A stretch of 64,000 nt of DNA. It comes from Candidatus Roizmanbacteria bacterium GW2011_GWC1_37_12 (lineage in GTDB: Bacteria > Patescibacteriota > Microgenomatia > UBA1406 > GWC2-37-13). Under the pieces are notes generated by a model. That model was not told the DNA's origin and made no database searches. It saw only the letters and a list, made by a program, of their open reading frames with translations. Position 1 is the first letter of the stretch, and each line of letters opens with the position of its first letter. Of this stretch, positions 14,641-25,598 are shown in pieces. The stretch covers positions 1 to 64,000 of the forward strand of contig LBST01000002.1 in the NCBI GenBank assembly GCA_000991135.1. Direction: 5' to 3'. A program made the translations under genes and the position numbers.

Positions 14641-14760
14641 ACAGTTAAAAAAACTATGAAACGGTTAAGTATTAACAAAGAAAATAATTGTTTTATGTTT
14701 AAGGTTTTAAGGTTTAATAAGTTTTTTTAAGTTTTAACCGTTTAACGGTTTAACAGTTTT
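14636..14760. repeat. MITE-like AACAGTTAA element, copy 2
   Basis: This aligns with 3357-3472: a shared AACAGTTAAAAAAACTAT start, a TTTTTTTAAGTTTTAACCG block, and a TTTAACGGTTTAAC end. It fills the gap between hisS and the short RF1 gene and ends 2 nt before the ATG. Confidence 0.6.
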
Positions 14761-14762
14761 TT

Positions 14763-15452
14763 ATGGTTATTAATCCAAACGTCGTAATAATCGAGGCTCT
14801 GCCTGGGGTCGGCGGAGATGAATCCAAGCTTTGGATGAAAGAATTATTGCTTTCCTATATTCGTTTTGCCCAAAAAAAGCTCTTTAAATTCATCAATCTT
14901 GACGAAAATATAATTAAAATAAGCGGCGAAAACGCTTTCAGTTTTTTTAAGAGAGAAACCGGCGTTCACCGTGTACAAAGAATTCCCGAAACAGAAAGAA
15001 AAAGCAGAATTCATACCTCGACCTGTATCATTGTTTCTTTACCGCAAATTGTTAAGTCTGACATTAAAATTAACCCATCCGATTTAGACTGGCAGTTTTA
15101 CCGGTCTGGTGGACACGGCGGTCAAAATGTTAATAAGGTTTCAACGGCGGTTCGACTTACTCATAAACCCACTGGTATTGTCACGACTGCCTCACGCGAG
15201 CGCTATCAAGAAGCCAACAGAAAAATCGCCTACGACTTTCTTTTGAGCAAACTCTACCAACTCGAGGAAGAGAAGAAAAGAGGGATTACCAATTCTTATG
15301 TAAAAAACGTAGGGACAGGGGATAGGGCTGAGAAGATTAGAACCTATAACTTCCCTCAAAACCGATTAACTGACCACAGAACGGGCAAGAGCTTTCACAA
15401 TTTAGAAGACATTATTAAAGAAGGAAAATGGGAAAAAGTATTTGTCTTTTAA
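14763..15452 (+). CDS. prfA: Peptide chain release factor 1, lacking N-terminal domain 1
   Basis: RF1 reads UAA/UAG stop codons and triggers peptide release. The stop-codon-reading segment [19 protein letters not shown] carries the RF1-type P-x-T tripeptide (PET), and the GGQ catalytic loop is present ([14 protein letters not shown]). The protein is only 229 aa: it begins at the domain 2 sequence ([15 protein letters not shown]), so the roughly 110-residue N-terminal domain is absent, and no coding remnant of it lies between hisS and this ATG. It might still work as a minimal RF1, as domain 1 is not catalytic. A specialised rescue factor is the alternative. Confidence 0.85.
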   Translation: MVINPNVVIIEALPGVGGDESKLWMKELLLSYIRFAQKKLFKFINLDENIIKISGENAFSFFKRETGVHRVQRIPETERKSRIHTSTCIIVSLPQIVKSDIKINPSDLDWQFYRSGGHGGQNVNKVSTAVRLTHKPTGIVTTASRERYQEANRKIAYDFLLSKLYQLEEEKKRGITNSYVKNVGTGDRAEKIRTYNFPQNRLTDHRTGKSFHNLEDIIKEGKWEKVFVF

Positions 15453-15459
15453 TTTTTTG

Positions 15460-15468
15460 TGTTATAAT
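15460..15468 (+). promoter_or_regulatory. Extended -10 box of rpmE
   Basis: TGT-TATAAT ends 9 nt before the rpmE ATG at 15478. Confidence 0.5.
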
Positions 15469-15477
15469 TATTTTCTT

Positions 15478-15777
15478 ATGAAAACCAAGATACATCCAGT
15501 CTTTTATAACGACGCTCAAGTTGTCTGCGCCTGCGGCAATACTTTTACTACAGGAAGCACCAAACAAACAATTTCTGTCGAAGTCTGCTATAAATGCCAT
15601 CCTTTTTATACAGGCGAACATAAATTCTTGGATCGAAAAGGCCGCGTCGACACCTTCCAGAAAAAACAAGCTTTCGCTCAAAAGTATAAGGTCACTTACG
15701 GAATCAAAAAAAACAAAAAGCATGATAAAGAAGAAAGAAATGTAAAAACTTTACGTGAACTTTTGCAGGAATCGTGA
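15478..15777 (+). CDS. rpmE: Ribosomal protein bL31 (zinc form, extended C terminus)
   Basis: The start MKTKIHPVFYNDAQVVCACGN and the later CYKCHPFYTGEHKFLDRKGRVDTF are diagnostic of bL31. The cysteines (CAC and CYKC) form the zinc-binding version. I start at the ATG at 15478, since the track's upstream residues read through the promoter. At 99 aa it is about 25-30 residues longer than usual because of a basic C-terminal tail. Its TGA stop overlaps the promoter for rplJ. Confidence 0.95.
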   Translation: MKTKIHPVFYNDAQVVCACGNTFTTGSTKQTISVEVCYKCHPFYTGEHKFLDRKGRVDTFQKKQAFAQKYKVTYGIKKNKKHDKEERNVKTLRELLQES

Positions 15778-15783
15778 TATAAT
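15775..15783 (+). promoter_or_regulatory. Extended -10 box of the rplJ-rplL transcript
   Basis: TGA-TATAAT overlaps the rpmE stop codon. A start about 7 nt downstream places the L10-leader-like sequence at the very 5' end of the mRNA. Confidence 0.55.
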
Positions 15784-15792
15784 AAATAGATT

Positions 15793-15837
15793 TCCTAAGA
15801 CCCGGGTAGCATTAAAAGTTCTCCTGGCGAGGAAAAA
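15793..15837 (+). promoter_or_regulatory. Putative L10 leader (autoregulatory RNA)
   Basis: The sequence CCTAAGACCCGGGTAGC, a short A-rich interval and CTCCTGGCGAGG has the layout of the bacterial ribosomal protein L10 leader: a conserved AAGAC segment, a stem that can pair CCGGG with TCCTGG, and a terminal CGAGG just before the rplJ start. The known role is feedback repression by L10 or the L10-L7/L12 complex. Here the outer loop is very short. Confidence 0.6.
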
Positions 15838-15839
15838 AT

Positions 15840-16385
15840 ATGGTCAGTACACAAAAAAAATCCCAAGTCGAATCACTCAATAATCTTCTCAAAGAAAAAT
15901 CGAACTTCGTCTTAATAAAAATCGGTAAAACAACTCATCAGAGTTTGGAAAACCTCCGTAGAGAACTCAAAAAAGCCGATTCAAGCTTGAAAGTTATAAA
16001 AAATACTTTGTTTGAAAAAGCTTTAAACAGATCTTCAGCTGAAAAGGCTGTATTTAAAGATTTAATAAAAAAATTTTTCCCTCTTAGAGAACCTACAGCT
16101 GTTATCACATTTAGCGAAGATTGGGGAGCTGGTCTTAAGTCATTTTATGAATTTGTTCAAAAAGAAAAAACTCTTTCCTTCAAATTAGCGCTTTTGGATA
16201 ACGCTCTTTATAATAGCGAAGAAGCAGAAAAAATTGCAAAGCTGCCTAGTAGAGAAGAATTAATCGCCAAAACCATTGGTTCGATGAAATCACCGATCAA
16301 TAAGTTCGTTTATGCAATTAAATACAATACTAATAAGGTTGTATATATATTAAAAATTAAAAGTAATAATCCGTCGAAAGCGTGA
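15840..16385 (+). CDS. rplJ: Ribosomal protein uL10
   Basis: This 181-aa protein shows the uL10 pattern: an N-terminal RNA-binding domain (LIKIGKTTHQSLENLRRELKKADSSLKVIKNTLFEKAL), the EPTAVITFSEDWGAGLK block, and a C-terminal helix that anchors L7/L12. It forms the base of the ribosomal stalk and binds 23S rRNA. rplL follows 94 nt downstream, the conserved pair. The usual rplK-rplA genes are not upstream; rpmE occupies that place. It is probably autoregulated through the leader upstream. Confidence 0.93.
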   Translation: MVSTQKKSQVESLNNLLKEKSNFVLIKIGKTTHQSLENLRRELKKADSSLKVIKNTLFEKALNRSSAEKAVFKDLIKKFFPLREPTAVITFSEDWGAGLKSFYEFVQKEKTLSFKLALLDNALYNSEEAEKIAKLPSREELIAKTIGSMKSPINKFVYAIKYNTNKVVYILKIKSNNPSKA

Positions 16386-16479
16386 CTCTAAGGGAGAATA
16401 GCTTTCGACACAATTAAGGAAAATCGTTGGGAAAAAACCAATAGGTTTTGTCCCATGAAAGAAGGGAGGTGAAACAATA

Positions 16480-16878
16480 ATGTCAGAAATAAAATTAAGC
16501 GACAAATTACAAAAACTAGTTACCGAAATCGAAAAATTGACCGTTATCGAAATGGCTGATCTAGCTAAATATCTCGAAGAAAAGTTTGGTGTTTCTGCTA
16601 TGCCTGTTGCCGCCACTCCAGCCTCCGCCTCCGCAGGAACTGCTTCGGCGGACAAGGAAGAAAAATCAACCTTTAACGTAGTTCTTTCGGCTTCGGGAGA
16701 CAATAAATTGGGCGTTATTAAGGCGGTCCGCGAAATCCTTCCAAATTTAGGTCTTATGGATGCGAAAAAGTTGGTTGAATCGGCTCCAAAAGATCTTTTG
16801 ACCGATGTTAAAAAGGAAGTAGCCGAAGAAGCTAAGAAAAAGATCGAAGCCGCAGGTGGTAAGGTCGAATTGAAGTAA
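16480..16878 (+). CDS. rplL: Ribosomal protein bL12 (L7/L12)
   Basis: The N-terminal dimerisation domain (LQKLVTEIEKLTVIEMADLAKYLEEKFGV) is followed by an Ala-rich hinge and the factor-binding C-terminal domain (EKSTFNVVLSASGDNKLGVIKAVREI, GLMDAKKLVESAPK). The preceding GGGAGGTGA is among the strongest Shine-Dalgarno sequences in the window, fitting the need for several copies of this protein per ribosome. The ATG at 16480 is well placed from it. Confidence 0.97.
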   Translation: MSEIKLSDKLQKLVTEIEKLTVIEMADLAKYLEEKFGVSAMPVAATPASASAGTASADKEEKSTFNVVLSASGDNKLGVIKAVREILPNLGLMDAKKLVESAPKDLLTDVKKEVAEEAKKKIEAAGGKVELK

Positions 16879-16936
16879 GAAAATAGAAAACAACCAATTT
16901 CTGCTTTCAATTTAAGGCTAATTACGCTAAAATTAG

Positions 16937-18877
<1,941 letters not shown>

Positions 18878-18882
18878 ATTTC

Positions 18883-18910
18883 AAGGACAGTCCCTTTAGG
18901 GACTGTCCTT
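18883..18910. repeat. REP-like palindrome, copy 2 (between gyrB and ppa)
   Basis: Arms AAGGACAGTCCC and its complement enclose TTTA. It differs from copy 1 at 265-292 by a paired T-to-C and A-to-G change that preserves the stem. No T-run follows, so it is not a normal terminator, although it could slow RNA polymerase or protect the gyrB mRNA 3' end. Confidence 0.75.
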
Positions 18911-18920
18911 ATAAAAACCT

Positions 18921-19433
18921 ATGAACACTCAAAAGCTTTCCGCTGGTAAAAACGTACCAGAAGAAGTTAATGTTTTTATCGAAATTCCCCAGGGTTCCTC
19001 TATCAAATACGAGTTGGACAAAGAAACTGACGTCGTCATGGTTGACAGATTCTCTTATACTGCCATGTTTTATCCCTTTAATTACGGTTTCGTACCAGGA
19101 ACATCAGCCGAAGATGGCGATCCAATCGACGTTCTGGTCATCTCGTCGCATCCAGTGTCTCCAGGGGTGGTAATTCCGGCAAGACCGATTGGAATGCTCG
19201 AAATGGAAGACGAGGCCGGAATCGATACTAAAATTATTGCTGTCCCAACAGTTAAAGTTGATCCATTTTTTGCTAATGTTAAAGACATTAAGGATGTCGA
19301 CGAAATGACAAAGAAAAAGATCCAGCATTTTTTCAACCACTATAAAGAATTAGAACCCAACAAATGGGTTAAAACTAAAAATTTCTTGGGTAAAGAAGAA
19401 GCATTAAGGGCAATTAAAAAAGCCATCAAATAA
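18921..19433 (+). CDS. ppa: Inorganic pyrophosphatase (family I)
   Basis: This enzyme hydrolyses pyrophosphate to two phosphates, pulling biosynthetic reactions forward. The family I signature is visible as [10 protein letters not shown] with its metal-binding Asp residues (about residues 64-73), along with [15 protein letters not shown] and [11 protein letters not shown]. At 170 aa it has bacterial hexameric-type length. It lies between the two gyrase genes, with a REP-like hairpin in its short upstream gap. Confidence 0.96.
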   Translation: MNTQKLSAGKNVPEEVNVFIEIPQGSSIKYELDKETDVVMVDRFSYTAMFYPFNYGFVPGTSAEDGDPIDVLVISSHPVSPGVVIPARPIGMLEMEDEAGIDTKIIAVPTVKVDPFFANVKDIKDVDEMTKKKIQHFFNHYKELEPNKWVKTKNFLGKEEALRAIKKAIK

Positions 19434-19449
19434 GTCTTATTAGACTCAT

Positions 19450-21930
19450 ATGTCCAATACTAGTATTCAACAAGCCGAAATCACATCAGAGATGAAACGC
19501 GCTTACTTAAACTATGCCATGTCTGTCATCGTCTCCCGCGCCCTTCCCGATGTCAAAGACGGACTCAAACCCGTCCATCGACGGATCCTTTTTGCCATGT
19601 ACAAAATGGGTCTTTCACACGGAGCTCGTTTTTCAAAGAGCGCTAAAGTAGTCGGAGAAGTCTTGGGTAAATATCATCCCCACGGTGATTCATCTGTCTA
19701 TGAAGCATTGGCTCGTTTGGCGCAAGATTTTTCTATGCGTTACCCTTTGATAAAAGGCCAGGGTAATTTCGGATCAGTTGACGGCGACCCTCCAGCCGCC
19801 ATGCGTTATACCGAAGTTAAGCTTTCTAAAATTGCCGACGAGATGATCGCCGATATCGAAAAAGAAACTGTCACTTATACTGACAATTTCGACAGTACTT
19901 TAAAAGAACCTAATTTCCTTCCGGCAAAACTTCCCAATCTGCTTTTGATGGGTGCCGAAGGAATAGCCGTCGGTATGGCGACAAAAATTCCTCCTCATAA
20001 CTTAACAGAATTAGTAGAAGCAATTATCTTCATGATAAGTAAAGCTAAATTAAATGTTGAAAAACAAGTAAATAATTTGTCTTTCAATGTTACGATTGAG
20101 GATTTATTAGAATACATTAAAGGTCCAGACTTTCCAACAGCCGGCATCATCTACGGCGCCAATGACATAAAACAAGCCTATATGACTGGTCGAGGCTCAA
20201 TTCTAATCAGAGCAAAAATTACCGATGAAGATCTCGGACACGGAAAAACTGCCATCGTCGTCAATGAAATTCCTTATCAAGTCAACAAATCTACTCTTGT
20301 TGAAAAAATCGCCCATCTCGCCAACGACAAAAAAATTGTTGGTATCTCCGATCTTCGTGACGAATCAGACCGCGACGGAATTAGAATTGTCATTGAATTA
20401 AAACGAGACGCCTCCTATAAGAAGGTTCTTAATAATCTTTTCAAATATACTGAACTACAGACTTCATTTCCCGTTAATATCGTTGCCTTAGTTGACGGAG
20501 TTCCTCAAACGTTATCATTAAAAACTATCTTAGAAATTTACATCAGACATAGAATTGAAATTGTCACCAAAAGAAGCGAATACGAACTCAAACAAGCAAG
20601 AGCTCGCGCTCATATCTTGGAAGGATATTTGATTGCTCTTCGCCATATTGACGAGGTAGTCGAAATAATTAAGAAATCCAAAAACGAACTCGACGCCAAA
20701 CTCAAGTTGATGAAAAAATTTGGACTATCTGAACTTCAGGCACAGGCAATCCTCGACATGCAGCTAAAAAGACTGACTGGCCTGGAAAGATCAAAAATCG
20801 AAGATGAATTGTCATTACTCCGTGAAACTATAAAGTACCTTGAATCGCTACTCAAAGATATCTTTAAGATTCTTAAAGTTGTCAAAGACGAGCTTGTTTA
20901 CCTAAAAAATAAATATGGAGATGAAAGACGAACCCAGGTAATTAAATCAAAACCAGGCGAAATTACAGACGAGCAACTGATAGAAAATAAAGAAGTCATC
21001 GTCGTCTTGACCAAAGAAGGATATATCAAACAAGTTCCTAAAGAATCATTTAGAGTCCAGCAAAGAGGCGGAAAAGGTGTAACCGGCATGGAAACTAAAG
21101 ATTCAGACAATGTTTATTTCATCACTACCGCGATGACGCACGACTACATGCTTTTTTTCACTAATCAAGGACGAGTTTTCCAGAACCGAGTCTGGGACGT
21201 CCCTGCCGGATCAAGAATTTCTAAAGGTAAGGCCGTCATTAATTTAGTGGCTCTTCGTCCTGAAGAAAAAATTACTTCTATCTTGACTTATGACAACTCG
21301 ATAATAGAAAAGTCTGAAAAAATGTTTGTCGTCATGTCAACCAAGTTGGGAACAATGAAAAAAACGCTTTTTAAAGACTATGCTAATATCCGCACCAATG
21401 GAATTATCGCTATAAGGCTGGAAAAAGGGGACGAGCTGCTTTGGGTAAAACTGACCGATGGAAGAAAAAACGTCATCCTAGTTTCCAAATTTGGGAAGGC
21501 CATCGTCTTTAAAGAAAAAGAGATCAGACCGACCGGTCGGGCCTCAATCGGCGTCAAGGGTATGGAATTAGATAAATTGGGAAACCAGGTCATAGCCGCC
21601 GATGTTTTTTCCGACGACGAATTTAAGAAAAATATTTTGGTTATCGGAGAAAAGGGAATCGGTAAAAAAACCAAGCTTTCCAGCTTTAAAGGTCAGCACA
21701 GGGGCGGTAAGGGTGTCAAAATCGCTTCTATTGACGATAAAATCGGAAGCCTGGCCTTGGCATCTATTATCCAACCCGAGGATGAAACTTTGATTATGAC
21801 CTCGACCTCGGGCCAAGTCGTCAAAATTTCTCTTTCTTCAATTCCTTCTCGAAGTCGAACCGCCAAAGGGGTGATTTTAATGAGATTTTCCGAAAAAACA
21901 GATCGGATTGTCAGCGCGACCCCGGTATGA
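19450..21930 (+). CDS. gyrA: DNA gyrase subunit A
   Basis: The breakage-reunion subunit of gyrase. The catalytic Tyr lies in [12 protein letters not shown], and the quinolone-resistance region reads [12 protein letters not shown], with Ser at the position of E. coli Ser83. The C-terminal beta-pinwheel carries a GyrA-box variant QQRGGKG (consensus QRRGGKG) and a later QHRGGKG, which supports gyrase over topoisomerase IV. Length 826 aa is normal. The short gap from ppa contains a small AGTCT/AGACT hairpin just before the ATG. Confidence 0.95.
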   Translation: MSNTSIQQAEITSEMKRAYLNYAMSVIVSRALPDVKDGLKPVHRRILFAMYKMGLSHGARFSKSAKVVGEVLGKYHPHGDSSVYEALARLAQDFSMRYPLIKGQGNFGSVDGDPPAAMRYTEVKLSKIADEMIADIEKETVTYTDNFDSTLKEPNFLPAKLPNLLLMGAEGIAVGMATKIPPHNLTELVEAIIFMISKAKLNVEKQVNNLSFNVTIEDLLEYIKGPDFPTAGIIYGANDIKQAYMTGRGSILIRAKITDEDLGHGKTAIVVNEIPYQVNKSTLVEKIAHLANDKKIVGISDLRDESDRDGIRIVIELKRDASYKKVLNNLFKYTELQTSFPVNIVALVDGVPQTLSLKTILEIYIRHRIEIVTKRSEYELKQARARAHILEGYLIALRHIDEVVEIIKKSKNELDAKLKLMKKFGLSELQAQAILDMQLKRLTGLERSKIEDELSLLRETIKYLESLLKDIFKILKVVKDELVYLKNKYGDERRTQVIKSKPGEITDEQLIENKEVIVVLTKEGYIKQVPKESFRVQQRGGKGVTGMETKDSDNVYFITTAMTHDYMLFFTNQGRVFQNRVWDVPAGSRISKGKAVINLVALRPEEKITSILTYDNSIIEKSEKMFVVMSTKLGTMKKTLFKDYANIRTNGIIAIRLEKGDELLWVKLTDGRKNVILVSKFGKAIVFKEKEIRPTGRASIGVKGMELDKLGNQVIAADVFSDDEFKKNILVIGEKGIGKKTKLSSFKGQHRGGKGVKIASIDDKIGSLALASIIQPEDETLIMTSTSGQVVKISLSSIPSRSRTAKGVILMRFSEKTDRIVSATPV

Positions 21931-21941
21931 TAAAATAATAT

Positions 21942-22805
21942 ATGTTAATTGACGGTAAAAAGATTTCTTTATTCCTAGGAAAACAGGTAAAAAAAGAGGT
22001 CAAAAAACTGATAAAAAATAGACCGCTTCTCACGGTATTTTTGATCGGCGACGCTTCTGATCAAATTAGCTTTGTAAAAATCAAGTCCAATGTCGCCAAA
22101 AAATTAGGGATTGAATATAATCTAATTCATCTAAAAAATGTTCCCAACTTTATCAGCTTTGCCAACAGAATTAAAGAAGAAGTAAATAATTCTAAAGTTA
22201 CCGGTATAATTATTCAACAACCTCTTCCCGCCCAGTTGTCAACCGAGAGCATCTACGATTACATACCTCAAAAAAAAGAAATAGAAGGCCATCGAAAAAA
22301 ATTTATTTTTTATCCTCCGATAGGGTTAGCTGTTTTGACGATCATCAAGTATATTTTTTCCGGAAAAAAAATCGACAAAAGGCTTTTAGTGAATCTTAAC
22401 AAAGATCGTCATTTTTTCAAAAAAATTCTAAAAAATAAAAAGATTGTTTTGGTTGGCCGCGGCGCTACAGGAGGGAAACCTATCGGTCATATATTACAAG
22501 AAACAAAAATCAATTACATTAATGTAAATTCGCAAACCATCAATCCAGAGGAATATTTTAAAAGCGCCGACATTATCATCACCGCCGTTGGAAAAAAAAT
22601 AATCGATCCCTCGATGCTAAAACCAGGCGTTATCCTTATCAATGCGGGTCTTCGAAAAGAAAACGGAAAACTAAGAGGAGACTATGAGGAAAAAGAAATT
22701 AAAAATATCGCTTCGTATTATACTCCGACTCCTGGAGGCGTCGGCCCGATAGATGTCATATACCTATATAAGAATCTTGTTGACGCTGCTAAACTTCAGA
22801 AATGA
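21942..22805 (+). CDS. folD: FolD-like methylene-THF dehydrogenase/cyclohydrolase
   Basis: FolD interconverts methylene-, methenyl- and 10-formyl-tetrahydrofolate. The fold is recognisable from SFVKIKSNVAKKLGI, GIIIQQPLPAQL, VGRGATGGKPIGHIL and YYTPTPGGVGPID. The catalytic Lys is kept, but the usual Tyr of YVxxK is Phe, and the KDVDG motif with its Asp is altered to KKEIEG. Activity, especially cyclohydrolase, may therefore be changed. The product could feed the sugar N-formyltransferase encoded at 59467. It overlaps miaA by 4 nt. Confidence 0.85.
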   Translation: MLIDGKKISLFLGKQVKKEVKKLIKNRPLLTVFLIGDASDQISFVKIKSNVAKKLGIEYNLIHLKNVPNFISFANRIKEEVNNSKVTGIIIQQPLPAQLSTESIYDYIPQKKEIEGHRKKFIFYPPIGLAVLTIIKYIFSGKKIDKRLLVNLNKDRHFFKKILKNKKIVLVGRGATGGKPIGHILQETKINYINVNSQTINPEEYFKSADIIITAVGKKIIDPSMLKPGVILINAGLRKENGKLRGDYEEKEIKNIASYYTPTPGGVGPIDVIYLYKNLVDAAKLQK

Positions 22806-23713
22806 TAATAATAACAGGCCAAACCGCTACTGGAAAAACCAAACTAGCGCTCGAATACACCAAAAAATATAACGGCGAACTTATTAATTTCGACTCCCGC
22901 CAAGTCTATAGATATCTGGATATTATTACCGGCAAGGACAAAGAAACAATTCAACAATTCAAGAATTTAGCAGTTCATCTTTATGACATCGTCGAGCCAA
23001 ATCAATATTTCTCATCCTTCGAATACGTCAAAATCGCTCAAAATATAATAAAAGATATCGAAAAACGCGGCAAAACACCGATTCTTGTTGGCGGTAGCTA
23101 CTTTTATCTAAAACATCTTCTTTACGGATTCGACTTCAAAGTCCCACCTAACTTTAAACTCCGAGAAAAACTTAACAAAAAAACCGTTTCCCAGCTTCAA
23201 AAAATGCTCCTAGGTTCTGTCCTTAAAAGGACCATTCCTCAGATGAATCATAGTGATTGGAACAACCCTAGAAGACTAATAAGAAAGATTGAAATCGAAA
23301 ATGATAAAAAAACGGGGCCTGTCTCGGGTTCATTCCCGTCGGTGCTCGCTTCGAACAATACCCCTCGACTGCGCGCCGCCGGGAACCCTTTCCCCTCAAC
23401 ACCCGTTTTTTTATTCATCGGTTTTCGTTATAAAAATAAAGACGATCTTATTAAAGCCATTAAGGCTAGAGTAGAGAAACGCCTTAAGCAAGGAGCGATT
23501 GAAGAAGTTAGATCTCTACTAAAAAAGGGCTATAAAAAGACCGACCCCGGGCTAAAAACCATCGGCTACAAGCAAATCATCGACTATTTAGAAAAAAAGA
23601 TAACAAAAGAGGAAGCTATTGAAAAATGGATTACCGCCGAAATCCAGTATGCCAAAAGACAGCTTACTTTTATGAAGAAAGACCCTAACATAAAATGGCG
23701 CAAGATTAAATAA
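22802..23713 (+). CDS. miaA: tRNA dimethylallyltransferase MiaA with a palindrome insertion
   Basis: MiaA prenylates A37 of tRNAs reading UNN codons. The P-loop GQTATGKT is at residues 6-13, followed by DSRQVYR, VGGSYFYLK and the NNPRRLIRKIEI helix. The core is interrupted twice: a short GSVLKRTIP segment encoded by a degenerate REP-like hairpin (23212-23236), and a segment of about 35 residues (KTGPVSGSFPSVLASNN to STPVF) encoded by a GC-rich element with perfect 11-bp ends (23306-23412). Both keep the frame and the remainder aligns as a complete MiaA, so the protein is probably functional with an extra surface loop. Confidence 0.92.
   Translation: MIIITGQTATGKTKLALEYTKKYNGELINFDSRQVYRYLDIITGKDKETIQQFKNLAVHLYDIVEPNQYFSSFEYVKIAQNIIKDIEKRGKTPILVGGSYFYLKHLLYGFDFKVPPNFKLREKLNKKTVSQLQKMLLGSVLKRTIPQMNHSDWNNPRRLIRKIEIENDKKTGPVSGSFPSVLASNNTPRLRAAGNPFPSTPVFLFIGFRYKNKDDLIKAIKARVEKRLKQGAIEEVRSLLKKGYKKTDPGLKTIGYKQIIDYLEKKITKEEAIEKWITAEIQYAKRQLTFMKKDPNIKWRKIK
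23212..23236. repeat. Degenerate REP-like hairpin inside miaA
   Basis: The core GTCCTTAAAAGGAC recalls the TTAAAAGGACAG stretch next to REP copy 1. It is imperfect and translated in frame as GSVLKRTIP, residues not seen at this point in typical MiaA proteins. Confidence 0.4.
23306..23412. repeat. GC-rich palindromic insertion in miaA
   Basis: The outer arms AAAAAAACGGG and CCCGTTTTTTT are perfectly complementary, and inner arms GGGTTC (23326) and GAACCC (23383) pair as well. The interior is far richer in G+C than the surrounding gene. The 107-bp element is open in the miaA frame. Confidence 0.75.
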
Positions 23714-23792
23714 ACAAATGAATAATTTAATCATTTAAATAATCAAATTTATTTGAATATTGATTTGTAGATTTGCAGATTTGTTTATTTGG
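23714..23792. repeat. AT-rich low-complexity spacer between miaA and lepA
   Basis: The convergent spacer is made of short repeated words (AATAATTTAATCATTTAAATAATC; GATTTGTAGATTTGCAGATTTG) with partial self-complementarity. No ORF, terminator or tRNA is visible. It may serve as an unstructured bidirectional end region. Confidence 0.4.
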
Positions 23793-25595
23793 TTATTTAC
23801 GAAAAAGCTTCATGAATGCCTCCTTCGGTATCTCAACCCTTCCTACCATCTTCATCTTTTTCTTCCCTTCCTTTTGCTTTTCCAAAAGTTTTTTCTTCCG
23901 ACCGACGTCGCCGGCGCCGATTACTTTACCGCTTTTTATCAAAACATCTTTTCTAAAAGGAGCGATTCTTGTTGAAGCGATTATCTTTCCTTTATATTGG
24001 GCCTGTATTTTTACTTCATACTGCTGGCGGGGGATTAACTCTTTTAAGCAGCTTGTTAAAAAGCAAGCTTTTTCATAAGCTCTTTCCTCAACAACAACTT
24101 CACTGAATTCATCAATCGGATCACCGTTCAAAAGAAGTTCGAGCTTTCCCGCCTTAACGATGCGATAATCCAAAAACTCCCAGTCCAAAGAAGCAAATCC
24201 CGAAGAAACACTTTTTAAATTGTCAAAAAAATCAGAGATCAATTCAGACATCGGCAGTTCGTATTCCAAAATCATTTGATTTTTATTGTCCATTGTCAAA
24301 AACTTACCTCGATAGTTTTGCGTGAGTTGCATTATCGCTCCGACGTATTGATCCGGACAGATTATCATTACTTTAACAATCGGTTCTTTAAACATCACTC
24401 CAGCTGGGCTATATTCTACTTGGGGTGGAGTCAATACCAAATTAAGACCAAACTCTCTTTCTAGTCTCTCGCGGACGACGTCGGCGTGAAGTAAACCCAA
24501 GAATCCCACTCTATAGCCAGCTCCAAGCGCTTGACTGTAAATAGAACTAAACTCGAGAGAAGAATCATTCATATATAATTTTTCCAAAGCTTTCTGGAAG
24601 TTTGGATAGTCGGCTGTATCGGTCGGAAAAATAGACGCAAACACCATTGGTTTAATCTTTTTATATCCAGGTAGGGAACGAATATATGCGTTCCGTACAT
24701 CAACGATCGTATCTCCAACCGCTATCTTGTGGATGTCTTTAAGATTGGTGACGATGTAACCGATCTCACCAGTTGCCAATTTATCACTTGCTACCAAGTC
24801 AGGAGAAAAATATCCGACTTCATTGACCTCAAATTCCGTTCCAAGATTTGCCAATTTTACTTTTTGTCCTTTTTTTAACTCTCCATCAAAAATCCTGACA
24901 AAAGCAATCACGCCTCGGTGAGAATCGTAGTACGAATCAAATATTAAAGAAAGCGAAGACGCCTGTTTTTGAATCAATGACTTGGGGGACGGTATTTTCT
25001 CTATCACTGCTTTTAACAACTCTTCAACACCCACTCCCGTCTTAGCCGACACTGTAAATATTACTTCTTCTTTTATCCCCAAAAAATCCATCAACTGTTT
25101 TTTTGTTTTTTCAACATCGGCGCTTGGCAAATCGATTTTATTGACAACAGGAATAATGATTAAATTTTTCTCAATTGCTTTATAAGCGTTGGAAATTGTC
25201 TGGGCCTGAATGCCTTGAGTAGCGTCAACAAGAAGTATTACTCCTTCGACACAAGCCAATGTTCTATCGACTTCATAAGAAAAATCCACGTGTCCGGGAG
25301 TATCTATTAGATTTAAAATTATTTGATTAGTTGATTCCGGATTACGTATTTCGGATTTAGATTTAATCCGTAATTCGTCATTCGTAATTAAATAATTATT
25401 TAATTCATAGAGCATTCTAACAGGAGCAAGTTTAATCGTTATTCCTCTTTCCCTCGAAATCGGATTGCGATCCAACATTTGTTCATCGTGTTCTCCCGCT
25501 TCAACCGTCCCAGTCAATTCCAACAACCTGTCGGCTAATGTCGACTTCCCATGGTCAACATGAGCAATAATGGCGAAATTTCTGATATTATTCAT
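23793..25595 (-). CDS. lepA: Elongation factor 4 (LepA)
   Basis: A ribosome-associated translational GTPase. G1 is HVDHGKST, G3 is DTPGHVDF and G4 is NKID. The LepA-specific C-terminal region reads RIAPFRKDVLIKSGKVIGAGDVGRKKKLLEKQKEGKKKMK. Length 600 aa is normal. A segment of about 25 residues (NYLITNDELRIKSKSEIRNPESTNQ) between switch I and G3 is encoded by an AT-rich repeat tract (about 25318-25395) and enlarges a loop that is short in most LepA proteins. The start codon is only 3 bp from that of the divergent membrane gene. Confidence 0.95.
   Translation of the reverse strand: MNNIRNFAIIAHVDHGKSTLADRLLELTGTVEAGEHDEQMLDRNPISRERGITIKLAPVRMLYELNNYLITNDELRIKSKSEIRNPESTNQIILNLIDTPGHVDFSYEVDRTLACVEGVILLVDATQGIQAQTISNAYKAIEKNLIIIPVVNKIDLPSADVEKTKKQLMDFLGIKEEVIFTVSAKTGVGVEELLKAVIEKIPSPKSLIQKQASSLSLIFDSYYDSHRGVIAFVRIFDGELKKGQKVKLANLGTEFEVNEVGYFSPDLVASDKLATGEIGYIVTNLKDIHKIAVGDTIVDVRNAYIRSLPGYKKIKPMVFASIFPTDTADYPNFQKALEKLYMNDSSLEFSSIYSQALGAGYRVGFLGLLHADVVRERLEREFGLNLVLTPPQVEYSPAGVMFKEPIVKVMIICPDQYVGAIMQLTQNYRGKFLTMDNKNQMILEYELPMSELISDFFDNLKSVSSGFASLDWEFLDYRIVKAGKLELLLNGDPIDEFSEVVVEERAYEKACFLTSCLKELIPRQQYEVKIQAQYKGKIIASTRIAPFRKDVLIKSGKVIGAGDVGRKKKLLEKQKEGKKKMKMVGRVEIPKEAFMKLFRK
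25318..25395. repeat. AT-rich repeat tract inside lepA
   Basis: Imperfect repeats of the words ATTACG, TTCGGATT and AATTCGTCATTCGTAATTA are read in frame in the GTPase domain. They are similar in type to the tracts in recR and the GT2 gene at 28915. Confidence 0.55.
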
Positions 25596-25598
25596 TTA

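Noticed and set aside
14763-15452. RF1 truncated by choosing the wrong start
   Set aside because: There is no upstream in-frame extension resembling domain 1; the space back to hisS is repeat DNA.
18883-18910. Rho-independent terminator after gyrB
   Set aside because: The hairpin is strong, but no T-run follows on either strand and a related copy lies near the transposase remnant, so a REP-like repeat fits better.
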